This document shows positions 27,026 to 36,562 of a DNA stretch of 64,000 nt, one piece after another (position 1 is the first letter of the stretch; each line of letters starts with the position of its first letter). The position numbers were made by a program, and so were the translations under genes. This stretch comes from Acidobacteriota bacterium (GTDB taxonomy: Bacteria > Acidobacteriota > Vicinamibacteria > Vicinamibacterales > SCN-69-37). The stretch spans positions 682,001 to 746,000 of the forward strand of contig JADJUS010000022.1 of the NCBI GenBank assembly GCA_016716905.1. Reading direction: 5' to 3'. The notes beneath the pieces were generated by a model. It had not been told where the DNA came from, did not search any database, and saw only the letters and a list, made by a program, of their open reading frames with translations.

Positions 27026-29553
27026 CGGACGCCTCGCAATTCCTGTTCAAACAGCTTCAGGATGCGTTTGTATTCATCCGCCCAGCTGGTCTCTTCCGTG
27101 AAGGCATGGTTCTCCACCGGATACCCAGCCAACTCCCAGTTCTCTTTACGCAGTTCGATCAGCCGTTGCGCCAGTCGCACAGAGTCCTGGAAGAACACAT
27201 TGGTGTCCACCATGCCGTGCAGGATCAGCAACCGGTTCTTGAGGCCGGCCGCATGGAAGATCGGCGAGCTCTTTTTGTACGCCTCGGGGTCGGTCTGCGG
27301 CGTGTTGAGGATGTTCGACGTGTAGCCGTGGTTGTAGTGCGACCAGTCGGTCACCGGACGCAACGCCGCGCCCGCCACAAACACCTCCGGTGTGGTGAAC
27401 ATCGCCATCAGGGTGATGAATCCGCCGTAGCTGCCGCCGTAAACGCCGATGCGCTTCGCGTCCACCTTCTCTGACGCGACCAGGAACTTCGCGCCATCAA
27501 CGACATCTTCGAGATCCTTGCCGCCCATGAACCGGTAGATCCCCGTGCGCCAGTCGCGGCCGTAGCCAGACGATGCGCGGTAGTCGGGGTCGAGGACGAC
27601 ATATCCCTTCGAAGCGAGGATGTGATGGAACATGTACTCGCGGTAGTACGTGGACCAGTACTTGTGCGCGTTCTGCAGGTAACCCGCACCGTGCACGAAA
27701 ATGACCGCGGGCTTCTTCGGGTCACGTTTCGCGCCCATCATCTCGGGCGTGTAGAGGCGGGCATACACGTCCTGCCCATCGCGCGCCTTGTAGGTGATGA
27801 CCTTGGGGTCCATCCACTTGAAGGCCCTGAATTCATCAGACGGAGTCGTCGTCACCTGCACAGCCGGCGCACCGGCGGTGAAGGGCATCATGTGCAGTTC
27901 GGGAACCTTGGTGCTGTAAGAGTGGACGATGGCGAGCGAGCGCTCATCTGGCGAAATGGTGGCGTCGTTCGACCCGGTCATCGTGGTGATCTTCGTGCGT
28001 TCGCCGCCATCAACAGACATGGTGTAGAAGTGCCGTTCGCCGGGATGCACTTCGTTGGTCTGCAGGAACACTTTGGTGCGGTCGCGTGACAGCACGGCGT
28101 TGGTGACTTCCCACTTGCCGCTCGTGAGCGCCTTCGCGGACGGCTGCGCGGCGCTCATGTCCACCGAGTAGAGCTGCAGATAGCCGGTCTTCTCTGAGAG
28201 GAACAGAAAACGTTTGCCGTCGGCGAGCCAGGCGATGCCGGCGCCGCCGCCGAACGCACCACCGCCACCGATGCCCTGCTCGCGAATCCACGCATCATCG
28301 CGCTGGTTGTCGATGACGGTTGCCGCGCCTGTGGCCGGGTCCACCTTCACGAACCAGCGGTCCTTGTTGTCTGCAGCGCGTACCGCAATCACCGTATGCG
28401 CCCCATCGTCGGACATGTCGGGCGGTCCCCAGTTGACGATGCGGGGACCGGGTGTGGCACCCGGGACGGCAGACCACTCGCGGCCGGCAAACGGCGCGGC
28501 GTCGGCCCACACGTGTTTGTTTTCTTTCACGTCGAGAATCGCCAGCTTGCGCACGGGCGCCACGTCACCGACGTTGGTGCGGCCCGGAATCATTTCGGGG
28601 TACGCCGACTGCGTGATGTAGTTCGGCGTGTCCTGGCCGCGGGCCGACAGCGCCGGCGCTTCGTTGACGCCAATCCAGACAAAACGCTCGTCGGCTGACA
28701 GTTGAAGGTCAGCTGCTGTCTGTCGCTCCGCCAGCGTGAAGCGTGCGATCGGCGCGACCGGCGGCTGAGCACCGGGGGCACCGCCGCGTCCGCCACGACC
28801 GCCCTGGCGGCCTTCGGCCTGAGCGCGGAGGTAGTCCATCAACGCGAGTTCCTGTTCACGAAGCAGGCGCTGCGCCTCGGTCAGGGCTTCCGCCGCGCCG
28901 CCACCACCGGCGCGGCCGGCACCTCCGCCTCGTTGCCCGGCGCCACCGGCGCGCCCGCCGGCCGCGGCGGGAGCCGCCCCTGCGGCTGCACCTGCCGCCA
29001 CAATGTCGGTCAATTGCTGGATGGTGGGCCCGGCCCCGGCGGCCAGGGACATGATGAAGAGATTGCCGTCGCGCTGGAACGTCACGGCCGTGTCGTTGCG
29101 GGCCCAGCGGGGATTGGTTTCCGCGACCGCAGTACGGGTCAGCAGACTGCGGGCACCCGAGGCCACGTCATACAAGACCAGGTCCCCGCCCTCGGCGTTG
29201 AGCAAGCGGCGGCCGGCCCGATCGGGACGACCAGCCTGGGGCACGTCCAGGTTGCGGCCTTCTTCTTCGGTCAACTGGCGCATCCCGGAGCCATCGCGAT
29301 TCACGACGTAGGTTGACGACCGGGCGTCGCCGGCCTTCTGCCAGGTGAAGTAGGCCTTCGATGAGTCTTTGGACCAGCGAACGGCCGAGGGTGAGGCCCC
29401 CACCAACGCTGGTCCGCGCATGATGGAATCCACGGTCATGGGCATCACGACGGGCTTGGCGGCAGGGGCCGCGGGGGCGGCTGCGCGCTGGTCGGCGGCG
29501 AGCCAGGTACCGGTCAAAAGGACAAGGGCGGTGAGGGCTGTAAGTCGGCGCAT
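27022..29553 (-). CDS. Prolyl oligopeptidase-family (S9, DPP IV-like) peptidase
   Basis: Exported serine peptidase, about 843 residues from ATG 29553, which starts a signal peptide (MRRLTALTALVLLTGTWLAA); ATGs at 29562 and 29574 add only 3-7 residues. The middle is a beta-propeller-like region interrupted by a Gly/Ala-rich insert (around GGRAGGAGQRGGGAGRAGG) absent from canonical DPP IV. The C-terminal hydrolase domain shows YRASSGYGRDW, nucleophile GGSYGGF, Asp in GMVDTNV and His in ENHAF, a complete triad. Its stop overlaps the pyrE start, but a functional link to pyrimidine synthesis is not evident. The promoter region between it and the divergent TolC-like gene is ~160 bp. Confidence 0.92.
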   Translation of the reverse strand: MRRLTALTALVLLTGTWLAADQRAAAPAAPAAKPVVMPMTVDSIMRGPALVGASPSAVRWSKDSSKAYFTWQKAGDARSSTYVVNRDGSGMRQLTEEEGRNLDVPQAGRPDRAGRRLLNAEGGDLVLYDVASGARSLLTRTAVAETNPRWARNDTAVTFQRDGNLFIMSLAAGAGPTIQQLTDIVAAGAAAGAAPAAAGGRAGGAGQRGGGAGRAGGGGAAEALTEAQRLLREQELALMDYLRAQAEGRQGGRGGRGGAPGAQPPVAPIARFTLAERQTAADLQLSADERFVWIGVNEAPALSARGQDTPNYITQSAYPEMIPGRTNVGDVAPVRKLAILDVKENKHVWADAAPFAGREWSAVPGATPGPRIVNWGPPDMSDDGAHTVIAVRAADNKDRWFVKVDPATGAATVIDNQRDDAWIREQGIGGGGAFGGGAGIAWLADGKRFLFLSEKTGYLQLYSVDMSAAQPSAKALTSGKWEVTNAVLSRDRTKVFLQTNEVHPGERHFYTMSVDGGERTKITTMTGSNDATISPDERSLAIVHSYSTKVPELHMMPFTAGAPAVQVTTTPSDEFRAFKWMDPKVITYKARDGQDVYARLYTPEMMGAKRDPKKPAVIFVHGAGYLQNAHKYWSTYYREYMFHHILASKGYVVLDPDYRASSGYGRDWRTGIYRFMGGKDLEDVVDGAKFLVASEKVDAKRIGVYGGSYGGFITLMAMFTTPEVFVAGAALRPVTDWSHYNHGYTSNILNTPQTDPEAYKKSSPIFHAAGLKNRLLILHGMVDTNVFFQDSVRLAQRLIELRKENWELAGYPVENHAFTEETSWADEYKRILKLFEQELRGVR

Positions 29554-29710
29554 GGTTTGCATTCTCAATGGCAATCAGTGGCAATTGCTTGCGAATATTG
29601 ATGATACGTCCCTGGAGGCTCCGCGATCCGGGACAGGGTTGTCCCGGAAGCGGGAACAACTCTTTTGGCCGCGTAGTATAGACGGTAACGTGATTTCTGG
29701 AGAGATTGAG

Positions 29711-31291
29711 ATGATGACTCGCAGCCCGTATTTCCTGATTCGCAGCGGTATTGTTGGCCTGGCCGTAATCGGGCAACTTGGGCTGACGCCCGATGTGGCG
29801 CTGGCGCAGACGACGCCGGCCGCGACGGCCCCGCAGGGACCGGTGCTGCCGTTGTCGATGAGCCAGGCCGAGGCCATGGCGCTTGAGTCGAATCTTGGCC
29901 TGAAGGCCGATCGGCTGGCCCCCGACATCGCGTCGGAGAATCTGGCTAGTGCGCGGTCGGCGTTCATTCCGATCCTCAGTTCGGCGTTCTCGCGCAGTTC
30001 AAGTGAGCGTGCCTCCACCAACGTGTTTGAAGGCAGCGCAACCTCGGTGACGAACAAGGGCGTGTCGATTAACACCACCGTGAACCAGTTCCTCCCCTGG
30101 TATGGGTCGAGTTTTCAGGTGCGGTGGAATGCGGGGCGCAATGAGTCGACCGAGGCGTTCTCGCGGTTCAACCCCACGCTGAACTCAGGCATCAACCTGG
30201 GCTTCAATCAGCCGCTGCTCGAAGGGTTCAAGATCGATAGCGCCCGGGCAGGCGTGCGGACGGCCGAGCGCAACCGGGTGATTGCCGATATTCAGCTCGA
30301 ACAGGCGGTGGTCGTCACCCGCGTGCAGGTGCAGTCGGCCTACCTGACGCTGATCGGGGCGATCGAACGCCTGAAGGTGGCCCAGCAGAATCTGGACCTC
30401 GCTCGGGAATCGCTGCGCAACAACCAGTCGCGTGTCGAGGTGGGCACCATGGCGCCTATTGACGTCATCGAGGCAGAAGCCGAAGTGGCCAGCAACGAAG
30501 AGGCGGTCATCATCGCCGAGTCGTCGGTGGCTACGTCTGAAGATGCGCTCCGCGCGCTCATCTTTGAGCCGACGCGCCCCGACTACTGGCAGGTGCGCAT
30601 CCAGCCGACCGACACGATTCAGATGCAGGCGGTGGACGTGAACGTCGATGCGGCCATCACCAACGCCCTCGCCAACCGCACGGACCTGCTGGTGGCAAAG
30701 CGCCAGCTCGAGAACACCGACCTCAACCTCGACCTCCTGCGCAACCAGACACTGCCGTCGGTAGACCTGCAACTCAGCTATTCGGCATCAGGCACTGGTG
30801 GCACGCAGAACAACTTCTCCAATGAGTTTCCGCCGGTCCTGATCAGCAGCAGCGAACGCGGCCTTGGCTCCGTGCTGGGTGACGCGTTCCGCAACACCAA
30901 CCCCGCGTGGACGATTGGCGTCAACGTGGGCTACCCGGTGGGCAAGAGCAGCACGGAAGCCGCGTTGGCCACACGCCGGCTCGAGAAGCAGCGCGCGGAG
31001 ATTGAACTGCGCGACGCCGAGTTGCAGGTGACCACGTCGGTGCGCGATGCGGGCCGCCAGGTCTCCACCAACTTCAAGCGCGTGCAGGTCACGCAGGTGG
31101 CACGCGAGCGCGCCCAGCGCCAGCTCGACGCCGAGCAGAAGCGCTTCGGCGTGGGCCTCTCGACGACGTTCCAGCTGCAGTCACGGCAGCGCGACCTGGC
31201 CACGGCGAAGATTCGCGAACTACAGGCGATCATCGACTACAGCCGCTCATTGATCACCTTCGAAGCGATTCAGAAAGCACCTGTTCGCTAA
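29711..31291 (+). CDS. TolC-family outer-membrane efflux protein
   Basis: Outer-membrane channel subunit of an efflux or type I export complex, 526 residues. ATG 29711 follows AGAGATTGAG and starts a signal peptide ending near DVALAQ; the longer upstream frame is discarded. Two homologous OEP halves are visible: LSMSQAEAMALESNLGLKAD with ERLKVAQQNLDLARESLRNN in the first, and LANRTDLLVAKRQLENTDLN with RQVSTNFKRVQVTQVARERA in the second. The long coiled-coil helices fit the TolC tunnel. No inner-membrane pump or adaptor gene is adjacent, so the partner must be encoded elsewhere. Confidence 0.9.
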   Translation: MMTRSPYFLIRSGIVGLAVIGQLGLTPDVALAQTTPAATAPQGPVLPLSMSQAEAMALESNLGLKADRLAPDIASENLASARSAFIPILSSAFSRSSSERASTNVFEGSATSVTNKGVSINTTVNQFLPWYGSSFQVRWNAGRNESTEAFSRFNPTLNSGINLGFNQPLLEGFKIDSARAGVRTAERNRVIADIQLEQAVVVTRVQVQSAYLTLIGAIERLKVAQQNLDLARESLRNNQSRVEVGTMAPIDVIEAEAEVASNEEAVIIAESSVATSEDALRALIFEPTRPDYWQVRIQPTDTIQMQAVDVNVDAAITNALANRTDLLVAKRQLENTDLNLDLLRNQTLPSVDLQLSYSASGTGGTQNNFSNEFPPVLISSSERGLGSVLGDAFRNTNPAWTIGVNVGYPVGKSSTEAALATRRLEKQRAEIELRDAELQVTTSVRDAGRQVSTNFKRVQVTQVARERAQRQLDAEQKRFGVGLSTTFQLQSRQRDLATAKIRELQAIIDYSRSLITFEAIQKAPVR

Positions 31292-31298
31292 CTTCGCA

Positions 31299-31506
31299 AT
31301 GGCGAAATGGCACAAATGTCCGAAATGGCGAAGTGCGGACAAACCAATGCAGGGAAGAATCCTGGAATGTCTTTGCCCTCCAATGGTTGAATCTGCTGCT
31401 CCGGGGTCACTCTTTCATTGCGCGCCTTGGACATTCGAAGATTCTTCCCGGCATTGATCTGTCCGCACTTCGCCATTTCGGACATTTGTGACATTTCGCC
31501 ATTACA
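31299..31506. repeat. Long inverted-repeat element, family C, copy 1
   Basis: About 208 bp with ~65-bp terminal arms. Left: GCAATGGCGAAATGGCACAA then ATGTCCGAAATGGCGAAGTG; right arm is the near-perfect complement ending GACATTTCGCCATTAC. Both arms share CGAAGTGCGGACA, which other copies lack. The centre (CCTCCAATGGTTGAATCTGC) is the reverse complement of the centre of the copy at 41191-41400, so the two lie in opposite orientation. No gene in 31292-31553. Confidence 0.88.
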
Positions 31507-31553
31507 GGCGAGGCGGCAAGACACCAGACGCGCCTCGTGGCTAGAATGCCCAT

Positions 31554-32321
31554 GTGTCCCGCGTCTCCGCCATCGTCATCACCTTCAATGAGGCGAGCAA
31601 TGTCCGAGAATGCCTCGCGTCCCTTGCGTGGGCGGATGAAGTCATCGTTGTAGATAGCGGCAGCACCGATGGCACGGCGGATTTGGCGCGGATTGCTGGG
31701 GCCAGGGTCATTGTGCGCGACTGGTCGGGGTACGCGGCGCAGAAGGACTTCGCGGCCTCGCAGGCGACCCATGACTGGATCCTGTCGGTAGACGCCGACG
31801 AACGGGTGACGCCCGAACTGGCCGCCGAGATTCGACGCGCCCTCGAGCAACCTTCGGATCGTGTGGGCTATCGCGTGCCCCGCATCACCTTCCACCTCGG
31901 CCGCTGGATTCGCCATACCGACTGGTACCCCGACTATCAGCTGCGTCTGTACGACCGGCGTCAGGCAAGCTGGGCGAAGCGGCTCGTCCACGAATCGGTC
32001 ACCGCGCGCGGCCCCGTGGGTCAGCTGTCGCACGACCTGCAGCACTACGCGTACCGCGACATCAACCATCATTACGAGACGATGCAGCGGTATACGACGC
32101 TGGCGGCATCGCAGATGGCCAGTGAGGGCCGGAGGGCGGGGCTCTTCAGCGTGCTCTTCCACCCGCCCGCGGCGTTCCTGCGCAACTACGTGCTCAAGGC
32201 CGGCTTCCTCGACGGCATGCCAGGCCTCATCATCTCGGCCATGAACGCGCATTACGTCTTCCTGAAATTTGCAAAGTTGTGGGCGCTGCAAGTGGCGCTG
32301 ACGGGAGTGAAGAAGGATTGA
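31554..32321 (+). CDS. Glycosyltransferase family 2 (WaaE/KdtX-like)
   Basis: Cytoplasmic, membrane-associated sugar transferase probably acting on lipopolysaccharide core or another envelope glycan; 255 residues. N-terminal GT-A fold: SAIVITFNEASNVRECLASL, EVIVVDSGSTDGTADLA and the DxD-type WILSVDADERVTPEL near residue 85. The C-terminal half has FHLGRWIRHTDWYPDYQLRL and RLVHESV, typical of the WaaE/KdtX subgroup. GTG 31554 is the first usable start. The stop overlaps the TTG start of the next glycosyltransferase gene (TTGA), so both act in one pathway. Confidence 0.88.
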   Translation: MSRVSAIVITFNEASNVRECLASLAWADEVIVVDSGSTDGTADLARIAGARVIVRDWSGYAAQKDFAASQATHDWILSVDADERVTPELAAEIRRALEQPSDRVGYRVPRITFHLGRWIRHTDWYPDYQLRLYDRRQASWAKRLVHESVTARGPVGQLSHDLQHYAYRDINHHYETMQRYTTLAASQMASEGRRAGLFSVLFHPPAAFLRNYVLKAGFLDGMPGLIISAMNAHYVFLKFAKLWALQVALTGVKKD

Positions 32322-33418
32322 CCTCCGTCCACCTCGACACGGCCCGGACCTGGCGAGGCGGGCAGAATCAGGTGCTGCTGACGGTCACCGGCCTCTGCGA
32401 GTTGGGGCATCCGGCCGTGCTCGTGGCCCAGGGCAGCGGCGAACTGTCACGCCGCGCGCACGAGGGCCTGCGCACGGTGGCGCTGAACCCGGCCGGCGAA
32501 TTCGACGTGCAGGCGGGATGGCAGCTGCACCGCGCGCTGCGCACGATCAAACCGGACGTGGTGCACGTCCACGATCCGATGGGCGTCGCCCTTATTGCGA
32601 TGGCGCTGAAGATGCAGCCCCGCCTCGCTCCCCGCCCGCTCATCGTCGCATCGCGCCGCGTCGATTTTCACCTGAAGCGGAATGCGTTTTCACGATGGAA
32701 GTACAGACACATCGATGTGTTCATCGCGGTGTCTGGGGTCATTGCGCGCATGCTGGTGGAGGACGGGATTCCCGCCGAGCGCATCGAGGTGGTGCACGAC
32801 GGCGTCAACATCAGCGCCATCGACAAAATCGAGGTTGAGGACGTCCACAAGGCGTTCTTCCTGCCGCACGGCGCGCCGATCGTGGGCAACGTGGCGGCAC
32901 TGGTGCCGCACAAGGGCCAGAAAGTGCTGATCGAGGCTGCCGCGCTGGTCACGCGCCAGGTGCCCGATGCGCGGTTCGTGATTCTCGGTGAGGGTGAGCT
33001 GCGCGACCCGCTCGAACGCCAGGTGAAGGAACTGGGACTGGAACGTCACGTGTTCCTGCCAGGGTTCCGCGCCAACGTAATCGCGCTGCAGAAGTCGTTC
33101 GATATCTTCGCGATGAGTTCGGTCACCGAAGGTCTGGGTTCATCGATGCTGGACGCGATGGCGTGCGGCGTCCCCGTGGTCGGCACGCGCGCCGGGGGCA
33201 TTCCCGAAGCGATTGAACACGGCCAGAGCGGATTGCTCGTCCGTCCCAACCATGCGGACGAACTGGCCGCGGCGCTTGTGGATCTGCTCAAGAACCCGGC
33301 GCTCCGCGCACAACTCGGCGCCGCCGGCCGCCGGCGCGTGGAGCAGGAGTTCAGTGTGGAAAAGATGGTGGAAGGCACGCTCGCGGTGTACGAACACCGT
33401 CTTGGGGCGCGGCGTTAG
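32318..33418 (+). CDS. Glycosyltransferase family 4
   Basis: GT-B sugar transferase, 366 residues. The start is read as TTG 32318, overlapping the upstream stop and preceded by AGAAGG; this gives the expected N-terminal beta strand TSVHLDTARTWRGGQNQVLL. Family signs: DVVHVHDPMGVALIA, VSGVIARMLVEDGIPAERIE, VHDGVN, LVPHKGQKVLIEAA, VILGEGELRDPLERQV and the nucleotide-sugar site SSVTEGLGSSMLDAMACGVP followed by VVGTRAGGIPEAI. Together with the GT2 gene it probably builds part of an envelope glycan. Confidence 0.9.
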   Translation: MTSVHLDTARTWRGGQNQVLLTVTGLCELGHPAVLVAQGSGELSRRAHEGLRTVALNPAGEFDVQAGWQLHRALRTIKPDVVHVHDPMGVALIAMALKMQPRLAPRPLIVASRRVDFHLKRNAFSRWKYRHIDVFIAVSGVIARMLVEDGIPAERIEVVHDGVNISAIDKIEVEDVHKAFFLPHGAPIVGNVAALVPHKGQKVLIEAAALVTRQVPDARFVILGEGELRDPLERQVKELGLERHVFLPGFRANVIALQKSFDIFAMSSVTEGLGSSMLDAMACGVPVVGTRAGGIPEAIEHGQSGLLVRPNHADELAAALVDLLKNPALRAQLGAAGRRRVEQEFSVEKMVEGTLAVYEHRLGARR

Positions 33419-33430
33419 TGCAAGAGCTAT

Positions 33431-33645
33431 CACCATAAAGGGCCATGAAGATCCATGAAGGGCGCGGGGTTGGGGGCCCGGCTACGCCGGGGCCGCACGA
33501 TCGAAGGGAAGCCACAAACGAGCGTAGCGGACCAAAACGACCTACGTTCGTTTGTGGCTTCCCTTCGATCGCGCGTGCCGCCGAAGGCGGCACCCAACCG
33601 CGCGCCTTCTGACACTGCCTTAAAACTTCATGGAGCTTCATGGTG
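33431..33645. repeat. Large branched hairpin element, family B, copy 2
   Basis: Same architecture as 26157-26446: CCATGAAG/CTTCATGG flanks, an outer GGGTTGGG/CCCAACC stem, two side hairpins (GCCCGGCTACGCCGGGGC; GTGCCGCCGAAGGCGGCAC) and a perfect 24-bp middle stem, 33498-33521 with 33548-33571. Compared with copy 1, four middle-stem bases differ and all four are compensated on the other arm. The inner arm is shorter (GTAG/CTAC). The last codons and stop of the kinase gene lie in its right flank. Confidence 0.88.
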
Positions 33646-36384
33646 AACAAGCTCTGCCTGACGTGATCGCGTCATCACAAAACCTGTGATGGCGATGGCC
33701 GCCACCAGTGCGAGGGCGACGAGGCCAGTCTCGAAGTAGGGACGATCGGACGCGAGCGTGATCGCGACGCCCCACGTCCAGAAGTGGCAGAAGAACCCGA
33801 TGAAGCCGGCGAAGAGGCCGAAGCGGAAGATCACGCCGAGGATGATCACGACCAGGATCACACCGAACACCAGGTCAAACGCCAGCAGGCCTGACTGAAA
33901 CTGGCCGCGCGCGGCCAGCGGTGAAAAGAGCATGGTCGCCACCGTGAACGCGACCCAGGTCCGGCCGAGCGGCGGCCACAGGCGTTGGAGCGCGGCGCGC
34001 AGCAACGCGAGACCCAGCACGCCCAGCATGGCGTTTTCCATCGCGCCGGAGATCTGGAAAAACACGCGGGCGATCAGCGCGCGTGTCCCAAGGAGCATGT
34101 CGGCCGTGTGCGGCGCAAAAGGCGGCCACGACAACCACTCGGGCGCGAGGTGAAACACGTACGAGATCACGGTCATCGCCAAACCGCAGGCCGCGCCGAC
34201 GAGCAGGTCGCGGCCGACCATGCCGTCACGGTAGCGGCCGCCGAGCAGGCGCGTCCAGGTGATCAACATGTGCGGCCAGGTTTTGCGCACGTACGGCTCG
34301 GCCGCCAGATAGAACAGCCACATGGTGGCCGCGCCAAACAACGTATGACCGGCAGCCGCGAACAACCTCTGTTGTTCAATGCCGACATCAGCCACGTGAT
34401 GGGCGGCGAAGAACCAGCCGCCAAGTGTCGCAATCGCCGCAACGGCCGCCAACCGGATCGCACCGCGGCGGTCTCCGCGTCCTGCGCGCCAGTTGGCGCG
34501 AGCCACAATCGCGGCTGCCACCATCAGCGCCGGCCCAACCAGAAGCGCGAGCAAGGCGATGGCCTTCACGGCACCACCGGGTGCCGTGTCTGCCTCGCTC
34601 TCGTTCCATGGGCCAAACGTACGAAAGTAGACCGGGCTCCCCAGGTATGACCCGGCTTCAATCCGGAGGGACGCCTCCGGGAGTCCGGGCCACGTGCCGA
34701 GCCAGGCCAGTCTCGTGTCGGCGAACGCGCGTGGGCTGTAGGTGGGAGCCGCCGCGGTGAGGCGAACAGCGCTGAGCCCCGCCGCTTCGAAGAACGAATC
34801 CCACGTCACGATCGGCGCACCAGGCCGCGCGTCCGGCGACAACTGCGGTGGCAGTCGCTCAAACGACAGCAGCTGTCCTTTCAGGTCGAGGACAATCAAG
34901 CTCATCCCGGTCATCGCTGACGGAGGATCGGCCACGCTCACCGCGTTTCCTGAGGGCACGAGCAGCGTGGGACTCGACCGATACCAGAAGACCATCGCGG
35001 GAGGACTGCCGCTCCGGAGGATCGCCGGTAGATCAGCCGGACCCTTTCGCCCACGAATCCACGAAAGAAATTCGCTCCGCTCCTGAATGCCCCACGCCCG
35101 ATCCCCTGGGTCGGGGAACCCAAAGGATTTTTCCAGGTCGCGCGCGCGGTCGAATAAGGTCGACGGAGCCCGATCAAACGGTATCTGTGCGTTCAACGTC
35201 AGCCGGCTGGCGAGCATGGCGGTCAACACCAGCAGCACGATCGACGCGGTCAGCCACGCGCCACCGGCCCCGAACGTCAGCGCCGTGCTGTCGTCACCGG
35301 CGGCGGCCACCATTTGAGGCGATGGGGTTTCACCCGCGGCAAGCGCGGCTGCGAGTGGATCGCCTCCGGGAAGCGCCGCTGAGACGGCCATCGCGGACGC
35401 CGGCCGATCCGCCGGATCGGCCGCAAGACAGCGCATGATCGCGCGTTCGATGGCCGGGTTCAGTCCCGGCACAAGCGCCGACGGCGGCACGATCGCGCGG
35501 TTCTGGTGCTGCTCCACCAGGTCGCCCAGCGTCTTGGCCGTGAACCCCCGCTTGCCTGTAAACAGTTCGTACAACACCAACCCGAGCGCGAACACATCAC
35601 TGAGCGCCGTCACGCCGGTACCGCCGAGTTGTTCCGGCGACATGTACGCCGGCGTACCGGCACGGACGTCGGTGACCGTCCCGATCGCCGCGAGACTGAA
35701 GTCCATCAGCCGCACCTGGCCGGTGCTGTCGAGCATGATGTTTGCCGGCTTCAGGTCGCGGTGAATCACACCGCGCGTGTGTGCCGCCGACAGGCCCGCA
35801 CAGATCTGCCTGGCGATGTCGAGCGCCTTGTCTTCGGGCAGCCGGCCGATCCGTCGCAGCAGTGATGACAGATCCTCACCGTCGACATACTCCATCGTGA
35901 TGAAGAGCTGCCGAGTCCCGTCGGTGACCGCCAGATCGCCGATGTCGTACACGCGGCACACGTTGGGATGCGACACCTGCCGCGCCGTGCGCACTTCGTT
36001 GTGAAACTGCATCAGCCGCTGCGGATCACTGGCGAGCGAGGCGGGCAACAACTTCAACGCCACCTGCTGCCCCAGTCGCAGGTCATCAGCGCGATACACC
36101 TCGCCCATGCCGCCGCGTCCCAGGAGTCCGATGACGCGATACCTGTTGTCGATCACCGTGCCTGGCGCAAAGCGCCCGTGGTCAATCGACCCAGCCGAGC
36201 TGAGCCAGCCCTGCCCCGCCCCCCCTGAGCGGGAAGAAGCAGATCCTGATCCCGATGGTGAAGGCGTTGCAGGTGTTGCCAGCCGGGTCGTCTCCGGCGC
36301 CAGCGTCGTCAAATCGGTGTCCGCACCGCAGGACGCGCAGAAGCGTCCGTCAGGTACGGTTGCGTGGCAGGCAGGGCACGTCAC
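33628..36384 (-). CDS. Membrane Ser/Thr protein kinase with N-terminal zinc ribbon
   Basis: Hanks-type kinase of 918 residues. Residues 3-19 form a zinc ribbon (CPAC and CASC). The kinase domain spans ~80-340: Gly loop LLGRGGMGEVYRADD, ATP-binding Lys in VALKLLP, catalytic HRDLKPANIML, and a DFS in place of the usual DFG (RLMDFSLA), then GTPAYMSPEQL. A transmembrane helix follows near residues 375-395, then an extracytoplasmic ~200-residue region and a C-terminal block of about eight hydrophobic segments. It is therefore a membrane sensor kinase of unknown signal. The final residues (VHHEAP) are encoded by the adjacent hairpin element. Confidence 0.88.
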   Translation of the reverse strand: MTCPACHATVPDGRFCASCGADTDLTTLAPETTRLATPATPSPSGSGSASSRSGGAGQGWLSSAGSIDHGRFAPGTVIDNRYRVIGLLGRGGMGEVYRADDLRLGQQVALKLLPASLASDPQRLMQFHNEVRTARQVSHPNVCRVYDIGDLAVTDGTRQLFITMEYVDGEDLSSLLRRIGRLPEDKALDIARQICAGLSAAHTRGVIHRDLKPANIMLDSTGQVRLMDFSLAAIGTVTDVRAGTPAYMSPEQLGGTGVTALSDVFALGLVLYELFTGKRGFTAKTLGDLVEQHQNRAIVPPSALVPGLNPAIERAIMRCLAADPADRPASAMAVSAALPGGDPLAAALAAGETPSPQMVAAAGDDSTALTFGAGGAWLTASIVLLVLTAMLASRLTLNAQIPFDRAPSTLFDRARDLEKSFGFPDPGDRAWGIQERSEFLSWIRGRKGPADLPAILRSGSPPAMVFWYRSSPTLLVPSGNAVSVADPPSAMTGMSLIVLDLKGQLLSFERLPPQLSPDARPGAPIVTWDSFFEAAGLSAVRLTAAAPTYSPRAFADTRLAWLGTWPGLPEASLRIEAGSYLGSPVYFRTFGPWNESEADTAPGGAVKAIALLALLVGPALMVAAAIVARANWRAGRGDRRGAIRLAAVAAIATLGGWFFAAHHVADVGIEQQRLFAAAGHTLFGAATMWLFYLAAEPYVRKTWPHMLITWTRLLGGRYRDGMVGRDLLVGAACGLAMTVISYVFHLAPEWLSWPPFAPHTADMLLGTRALIARVFFQISGAMENAMLGVLGLALLRAALQRLWPPLGRTWVAFTVATMLFSPLAARGQFQSGLLAFDLVFGVILVVIILGVIFRFGLFAGFIGFFCHFWTWGVAITLASDRPYFETGLVALALVAAIAITGFVMTRSRQAELVHHEAP

Positions 36385-36414
36385 GACGCCATTCTAGTAG
36401 CAGGCACCGCGCGC

Positions 36415-36463
36415 AGATCACCGGGGCCGGCAAATGCCCTGAAGCGGACACTGTGTATCGCGC
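36415..36463. repeat. 49-bp direct repeat, left copy, flanking the PadR-ADOP pair
   Basis: Identical at all 49 positions to 39631-39679, which is the last 14-15 codons and stop of the DUF2400 gene. Here the sequence is orphaned: no DUF2400 coding continues from it. A degenerate family R half (CGCTGGGTCTCAAGGCCGCG) follows at 36465-36485. Confidence 0.9.
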
Positions 36464-36514
36464 CTCGCTGGGTCTCAAGGCCGCGACCAGAAGGGGCAGT
36501 CGGCTTGCCATACC

Positions 36515-36559
36515 GAAGTCTCTATTGTAGACTCCGTCGAAGTCGACAACGGAGACTTC
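36515..36559 (+). promoter_or_regulatory. Candidate PadR operator dyad
   Basis: GAAGTCTC at 36515-36522 and GAGACTTC at 36552-36559 form an 8-bp perfect dyad, with a weaker inner dyad around AGACTCCGTCGAAGTCGACA. It ends 3 bp before the padR ATG, where an autoregulatory PadR site would be expected. A match to a known PadR box is not claimed. Confidence 0.45.
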
Positions 36560-36562
36560 GAC

